Below, piece after piece: positions 57,360 through 64,000 of a stretch of DNA of 64,000 nt. The position numbers and the translations under genes were made by a program. The DNA is taken from positions 346,746 through 410,745 of the forward strand of contig NMRB01000003.1 of NCBI GenBank assembly GCA_002633025.1, given 5' to 3'. How positions within the stretch are numbered: the first letter of the stretch is position 1; the number at the start of each line of letters is the position of its first letter. This DNA is from Notospermus geniculatus (taxonomy: Eukaryota; Nemertea; Pilidiophora; Heteronemertea; Lineidae). The notes under the pieces are model-generated. The model made no database searches and was not told the origin of the DNA. It worked only from the letters and a program-made list of their open reading frames with translations.

Positions 57360-57878
57360 GTGAATGCAGAAGAGAAAGGAGAAGCAAACATTAGATCGAC
57401 TTATTTTCATCTGAATTTCAAATGTCTTTGTATCTTTCTGTCAATGCAGTGAAAAATGTACTTTTAATGAGGTTTAAGATTAATGGTGATCTGATCGTCC
57501 GCACGGGCTATAACCATGGCATGTATTTCACTGTCACGGTCATGACTGTATTCTACCATCCAGCTTCGACAACCACCTGAAATAAGTAGCACCGCGGTCA
57601 TCGTGTTACTGGAGATTTCCAATCATTGTGTGTTTTATCACAATTTTCCTGTCCTTGAGCTGACAGTGCTATCTTAATGGATGATTCAACAAAAACCAAG
57701 ACCTGCAATTTTTCTTCATTGTATTTTCATGATAATTCTCACTGTGCATCTATCATGCACTTGGGGAAGAGAAAGTAATCAGCGGTGAGTAACCTCTCAT
57801 TCATCACAGTATCTGTGAGGAGCTGTCATGGACTGTGTTTGTTTTGCGCCAAGTTGGTCTTGTTTTGCATTCTGATTA
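57360..57878. repeat. Satellite-flank duplication, copy 2
   Basis: Partner of 56253-56768. Continues without a break into unique sequence at 57879. Confidence 0.92.
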
Positions 57879-60800
57879 GCGTTTGGGTTGGCATCTAGGC
57901 TGGCGTGTGTGAAAAATCCTCATTAGTGAACGACCGCAAAATTGAAACAAAGTAAACATTTAATAAAAGATAAAAGTGATTGTGACTCGTGATACAAGGT
58001 ATGGGAACGTTGACTCATATTCCTTCCTTGGACACATTTTTACTACCCTCATCATACTCTACCCTAATTGCTTCTAAATACATTTTTCATGTGATCATAT
58101 GTCGCATTGCCAAGTACCATTCAGAACCTACCCAAATGTTAAATGGTCAACCTCGAACTCTCCAAGTGGCAATCAGGGCAAATTAAATATTTTCCATCAA
58201 GGCTTCAACGCATTTTGACGTCATACCTAACGGAATATAATCAGAACGAAATTGCAACTTTAGCTACAAGTGTAAGTAATTAGTTGCATTCACGAAGTAA
58301 TCATCCTTTTACAGAGTTCTTCAGCTTGTGCCTTTCATCTCGTTCCTCAGAAGCCTGGTTATTTACAAGTGGTATGGAAATTGAGAAAGCTAACGAATGC
58401 CAAGGTGTATAAACACCAGCATCAATAGTCCCAGGCACCGTTATCAATAACGTATGGAAGATTGGCTAGTACAACTCAATGTACAGATACGTTCGTATTT
58501 GTTAATGCATTTGGTTGAATTCTGTAATGAATTAATTTCTTTACTGACAAGCAGTTACCCTACTCATCCGCCAGTTGTGCAGGGGATTGTTGAACAACGT
58601 TCCTATAGAACGTTGTTTGCTATCAATGAGTTGTTTCCTATATGCAGCCTCTCAAGCCAGCAGAAAAAAGCCGAGGCTCTTCTTCAAGAACAAGGATTTT
58701 GCAAAGTCCATTCTTTGGACAGTTCTCCCAGTTTGGAAAAAAATATTTCTCATCTTCAAGTTTGACAATACCACGCACATAAATCCTATCTTTTTATTTC
58801 TTGGCGTTTTTGTTGCATGATTTTCTATGATTAATTAATGTGATCTGTCAACGGGCTAAGGTTATCAGAAACCATTATATCACATTAACAAGATTATCAC
58901 TCGGGTTGGAAAAATTACACATTGCTCCATGACATTCACCTGATTTATCATAATCATATGATAATAACCTTGACCCTGGCTTCCAAGCTCTGGGAAGATA
59001 AAATTTGAGTATGAAAATGTTAGATAATTTTTTAATAAGTGATGCCATAAATCATTTTCCAACGACAAGAACGCATCTTATTACAGCAGATATTTCCGTA
59101 AGGAGGAAACATTACAACCAAGAAATGATAAATTGTGATGAAGTAGGGCTCCGTCAATATTTGCTGACTCCTTGCTGGCAACTTGGCATTTTCGGAATTC
59201 GTTCTTAACACGTTTGTTTGTTTGTGCATTTGATGTAACTTAGCTTGCAAAGTCTTGTTATTAACTGACGTTAGATGGGACATATTAAAGGGAAATTTTC
59301 AGTAGCTTTCTCGCGGCATGATGTTGTTCACTTTTCAAAACATTTCTGGCTTGTTGCCTATGTATCCTGCCGCAAGCCACAATAGAAATTGCTCCTGCCA
59401 CACATGGCCTTGGAATGCTGTGTCAAATGGAAAAAGTGTTTTGGTCCAAATCAGTTTTTCCAGGAGGCAGATTGTAAAAAGGTCATAATGGTTTGCCGTG
59501 CAATGACAAATTGAAGCTGGTCAGGGAGAACATGGACAAGGGCACCACACAGTACCACTTGTTAATGGGAATCTGAAAGTGATGAAGCGATGGAACTAAT
59601 GGAACTTTGCCTTGAAGATAGACGACTCGTGGACAAACTGAATGATGAGGGCTGTTGTAGCCAGAGGACCTCAACGCTTTCACAGTGGACAAATATTTAT
59701 TATTGTGAAACGTTGCCTGAAGACAAACCATGACGATTTTTCCAGCATAGAGAAATTACGCTCTCCCTTTTCCTGATGCTGCAACAAAATCTTCCATGAT
59801 TGGTACTCTATATGTTCTCTAGGAGACCGAATTTGCAATTAGTTCCCTATTGGATGGTCCAGTCAACACATTACAGATCTTAACAATCCCAATATTAAAG
59901 TGTCTGCCAATGCTGCATTTTCTGCTGCCTTCTTGTCTGTGTGAAATAGACGGTTCGATATTTTTCATACCGGAGCTAATTGCATCGCTACTTCATCATT
60001 GTAAGTTCTTGAAGCCTTGTTGAAATATTCGATAGTATTAAAGTACTCTTCTCATTCAGTTTGAAATGCTGCCAAACAATAGTTATTACAGAAGTAATAC
60101 TGCAGTGTAGCGATGCAGTACCTCGAGGGGCACCTTTCAAACGGAGGGAACTTATCTATTAGATTTTTACAGCACCTTAGAGAGGCTTTCTCTCTATTTC
60201 TTGTCAACATCGAAAACTTAAAACTTCAATTACATGTATGTCAAAAATAGGTTGTATGAAACTACTCTTCAAATTTCTGAATCTGAGAACATTTTTATAA
60301 TGAATTGAAGTTAATTACTGCAGTTTTACGGGGAGCACTCTTGTGCATTTAAATTGGAACAAAATTGTGAAATTAATTTGAGGATAATGTATTAGGTGAA
60401 GTATCTTTCTAAATTAATGCCATGGCGCATGAGAATAATATATCGATATATATATTATATACCGGCGCACCAAGGTCATCGTGTAGCACTTCAAAGGTCG
60501 TTTGTGTCACAAGGTTTTGTGCAATCTTGGGTTTCTGCTGGAAGGGTTCTCTCATGTGACACTCTGGATCTCTTTGACAAACCTTCTTTGTGCGCTGTCT
60601 TCATCTGACGTTGCTTTTATTCTATATGATCTCAAACTACAGCAACATCCAACTCCAACATCCTACGTACTTTGTTTGCTTAGAATTCGACCTGAAGCCC
60701 ATGCCTTCAAGTACTTTGTTTGCTCGCATCAAGTATGCTGTATCGATGTTTGTCTCTGTATTTTGCATTTAATTGCCTCCATGGTATATCTTGAGTGATG

Positions 60801-61637
60801 TTTAACATCAGCAAACTGATAATCGTGCCCCTTGAACATGTTGGCTGCCATCGAAAATCCACACTCTGTCATTAATGTACATTTCTTTACAGAAAGTATG
60901 TTTGCACGTTCAATACTTTTGCACTATATGCGCTATGTGCTGCTTTTCGGGTTTAACCCAATCATAATAGCTGAATTCTTTAAATTGCACTGCTTTCAGC
61001 GACATCAACAGGTCTTGCACCTGTCGAAAGGATTAAAAATACTAATAAGCACATTACATTGTTGATGATAAATGATTGGTTTGTTGTCAAATGTATACCT
61101 GAGATCAATGCGTTTATTTTCCTTCGTAGTGAGAGCTGACTTTTTCCACCTGAAGTAGTTAGGACTCAAGTCGAAAGTTCAAACTCAGAAAAAAATACTA
61201 TGGTGTGTACTTCTGGTGGACTTGTGCCAACATAATGGATTTCGGCGACAAATTTGTGGGTAGAATAATTTATTCTGGCCACAATATGGACCTATTATTT
61301 TCTTGTATCCTGGGAATAATTAGATTGGCAGTGATAATGGAAATGTTTTGTATAAGATTGTGATTTGTCGACCGTAATAATTGAACTTAATAGTGACCGC
61401 ACTCCTGGTGAGATTGTCGTGCCACCTGTCGCCGCGAAGGGGGCAGCACTGCATTGGACACAAAATTTCTCGATCGGTAAAGGGCCCAGGGATGCTGTGG
61501 CATGATTTATATTACAGTTGACATTTTGGAAAAAAAATGTTGTTCCAGTCTTCCTTGATTTCAGCTTCATTGGATTGGCGACTACTAATATCCAACTGGG
61601 ACATGTACACCCATATTTTTCACAATTCCTGGCTCAC
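57879..61637. other. Unassigned stretch, no gene recognised
   Basis: Frames up to 103 codons (58454-58765) without a recognisable family. A 10 bp hairpin AACAACGTTC/GAACGTTGTT lies at about 58593-58617. TGACGTCA occurs at about 58207. An AT-rich ATATATCGATATATATATTA lies near 60439. Confidence 0.4.
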
Positions 61638-61671
61638 CCAGGTGAGCACATGGTCCATGGACCATTTCATT
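61638..61671 (+). repeat. Isolated 3' end of the GGTCCATGGACC element
   Basis: CCCAGGTGAGCAC, then ATGGTCCATGGACCAT, then TTCATT, as in 29683-30050. Directly upstream GCTCAC joins CCAGGTGAGC as a palindrome-like GCTCACCCAGGTGAGC. This looks like a 5' GCTCAC fused to the 3' end, as if the interior had been deleted. Confidence 0.75.
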
Positions 61672-62546
61672 AGCAACTATCCAGGAATATTCGGCAGTAC
61701 CATGTATGTACTCGATGTCTACGTCCCTAAATGACCTCCAATTTCTTTCCTACAGAGCTCTGATAAGCTATAAATGACTTATTACTCGTGCCTGGGTCCA
61801 TGATTTGCAGTCAAATAAAGTTCAACCTACTACACATGTAGTTGCACAACCCAGAAACGTATTATTACCAATAATTACACGAAGTGAATGTTCTACGTTT
61901 GTAGTGTAAACCTGTCTATGATGCAAAGTTGATTAATATTGTTTCAATCGTTTGTAGTTCTGGCCCCCTACAGGCCCTGCCTCACTCCTCCATACCCAGC
62001 AGCTGCACATTTCTTTGTGTGCTCCAAGCAGTGGAACAGTCCCTGCCATTGAACATTCCTTTACCTTTTAGTCTTCATTCACATAATCTTTTTAAAGGGT
62101 CGAAACACCTGCACATTGTGAAATCATGGAAAAAGTGCAAATGTTTCATTACGTTGTAGAATTATGTATATCAGCTTATACTTCTTACTGCTCATTATTA
62201 TTCTCATAGGGTCAAAAGTTTAGCCCTTTCACCTGACCTGACTTCTCGGCCAGGGGTGTATCGATACATCGAGCTGATGCAATGTCACGCCGATATTACA
62301 TTTCGTTGCATACCCAAACATGCCAAATGGGTGTCATTCTGAGGTCATTTACTAATGCCGCAGGTGGTTACCTTCACAGGGCAAATTAGTTACGGTCTGT
62401 TACAACACGCGAGTTTCGAGTTGATTCTGATGGTTGGTTGAGAGGGGTGACACTGGGTGACGGTCATGTACTCGAGAGTGCGCTTGAACATGTACGTACG
62501 TTCAAAAAATAAGGGCCTACACTCAGCCACAGATAGCGTCTCATTA
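61672..62546. other. Unassigned non-coding stretch
   Basis: Short frames only. Nothing recognised. Confidence 0.4.
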
Positions 62547-62745
62547 GCATTATAGCCCTGGTAAGTATGGACGAGGCCATCTCAAGCTACCATGTTCCTC
62601 ACGTGGATGGGGTCTTTTACTTGGCCTTGCAAAGAACAAGGTAGGCCTACAAGGCACCAAGTCTAACTGGCCCATGCGACGGACGTGAAGGGCCAGGGAT
62701 GATATCCCATATGGCCCGGGATTCGAACCCTGGACCAGCCGCTTG
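62547..62745 (-). mobile_element. tRNA-derived SINE, 5'-truncated
   Basis: Same family as 18339-18590 on the same strand. The body is shared (GAGGCCA.CTCAAGCT, TCTTTTACTTG.CCTTGCA, CAAGGCACCA, GGCCCATGCGACGGAC-like). The B box GGTTCGAATCC is intact at 62719-62729. The head stops within the anticodon arm, after GCCGCTTG, so the A box is missing. Probably a 5'-truncated retrocopy. Confidence 0.8.
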
Positions 62746-64000
62746 TATTTTGCAGGTTCTAAACACTGACGTATCCTTGTCGGGTACTGCATACAGCATT
62801 ACAACATTCAATCTCGTGCAATATTGGAATACGTTACACGAATTGGCGACAACCCAAATTCAAATAAGTGATAAGCCTGTCCTCTGGTGATAAATCAAGT
62901 AACTCGAAAGTCGTGTCCATTTTCATCAGAGAAAGTTGGTCTTGTCATTTTGACGGCTCAAATACAATGATCGCCCAAGGGACTCCTGCTATAATGTTTT
63001 GCTGTGATGACTTTCGGTAAAATTTGCAGGAATCGATTTGAATTAGACTTGAGAATCAATAGATGCAGGACCAGAGGGCGGTTAGAAGTCCCACTGCTGT
63101 GTTAATCTTTGGTTCATAATGCACGATTCTTATGCAAAACTGCCACTGGGGAAATCGGCAAATTTGAAAAGAAAAATGACGCACAAACGCACAATTTTTT
63201 TGTGCTTTGGGCGCTGCCTTACAATTCTTTTTGATGGATTGGTATTTTTTTTCAAAACATTAAGTTGTCACTTTCAGTATTGGTGGTATTTTGATTACCG
63301 AAAAAAATCATGGGCATGTGTGACTCTGATCGGACAGGTTTCAGTGAGATTAGTACAGATTTCTGAAGGGAATTATATTATGTAAAGATTCACTCAAACA
63401 TATTGCTTCAAACTTCTGTACATGTAGGTTTTTTCTGTGGTATTTTCAACGAATTCGGCCATGTGAATACTTTGGGCCATTCGGCTATTTCTTGCTTAAA
63501 ATACACCAAAAAATAGTCAAAAAAACATTAGTAGCTGAACCCTTTTTAATTCGTAGCCTACTTCTACCCACTTGCTATTATTTTTTGTTTTGTTATTTTT
63601 CCCATCAACGGTGCCCAAAGTGTCTAACAGGCTTACAAATTACTCACTTGGGACACGTGTATATCATAATCATGGTCACAAAATTCAACTTATTGTGCCT
63701 GCCGATTATTGTTTTAATACAGTGAATGGGTCATTAGGCAATTATGCATGGCATTTATTATCACAAGGGTTTCATTAGCATTTTCATAATTTTTTATTTG
63801 CATATTCGTGTGATATGGTCCATTCATTAGTGTTTGTTCACAAAATATCTTTTGTTCGTTGTAACATGGATGGTAGATTGCCTTGCCATATTCATGCATG
63901 CAAAGACAGTCTTATCGGTATCACACAGCATCCTGGGGCTTTCTTAAGATTAATGAAATGGAATAATTTTCTGTTAATGGGATAATTAATGATTTTTTTT
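62746..64000. other. Unassigned non-coding stretch to window end
   Basis: Frames up to 88 codons (63119-63385) with no recognised domain. AT-rich, with several TTTTTT runs. Confidence 0.4.

Noticed and set aside
55576-57410. Antisense open frames of 196-234 codons rich in F, S, L and T
   Set aside because: They are readings of a GA-rich 20 bp satellite that lacks stops in every antisense frame. Three overlapping frames are open at once, which is a composition effect.

Overview
This window looks like non-coding, repeat-rich DNA from a draft assembly of a highly polymorphic metazoan, most likely a marine invertebrate. The evidence is AT-rich sequence with no long open frames, many short TIR (terminal inverted repeat) elements, tRNA-derived SINEs, frequent TACATGTA and TAGGCCTA words, and single-n contig joins. 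I cannot name the species. I see no prokaryotic gene organisation, no rRNA, no intact tRNA gene, no CRISPR array and no convincing complete protein-coding gene. The longest open frames are either antisense readings of a GA-rich satellite or short frames of the size expected by chance.

Layout: 3.65-10.55 kb is a nested set of segmental duplications (A, B, C, D). They carry TIR elements at different insertion stages and eight related splice-acceptor-like modules. 16.4-17.1 kb holds a (TTTA)n tract and an exact 3 x 30 bp repeat. 18.3-18.6 kb and 62.5-62.7 kb hold two minus-strand copies of one tRNA-derived SINE family. 20.0 kb holds a small TIR element and 21.5 kb a pogo/Tigger-like left end. 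21.66-26.69 kb is a 2.3-2.75 kb sequence present twice in tandem and bounded by single n bases. It is most simply two alleles placed side by side, and they differ by two MITE insertions and a VNTR. Both copies contain a minus-strand open segment that reads like the C-terminal exon of a protein, resembling the tail of PhoD-type phosphatases. 29.4-32.3 kb holds relatives of a dispersed element with a palindromic 5' end and an ATGGTCCATGGACCAT-bearing 3' end, including a 4 x 92 bp tandem, plus a separate 5 x ~75 bp hairpin-bearing tandem. 37.65 kb, 40.1 kb, 43.9 kb, 44.5 kb and 48.7 kb hold MITE-like elements. 50.4-51.9 kb is a 643 bp sequence on both sides of a gap. 54.1-55.0 kb is a long inverted repeat. 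55.7-57.9 kb is a 20 bp GA-rich satellite with a 159 bp higher-order repeat, again duplicated across an n.

Two general points follow. First, at least four duplications here end exactly at n characters and differ by roughly 1-3 percent plus indels, so they are probably uncollapsed haplotypes. Second, those paired copies and the A/B duplication act as natural empty-site controls, so several target-site duplications can be read directly: TAA, TA, and 5 bp sites for elements with CAG...CTG ends. No clearly new cellular system was found. The most interesting items are the 5 bp-TSD element group, the repeated splice-acceptor modules, the candidate antisense exon, and the 159 bp higher-order repeat.
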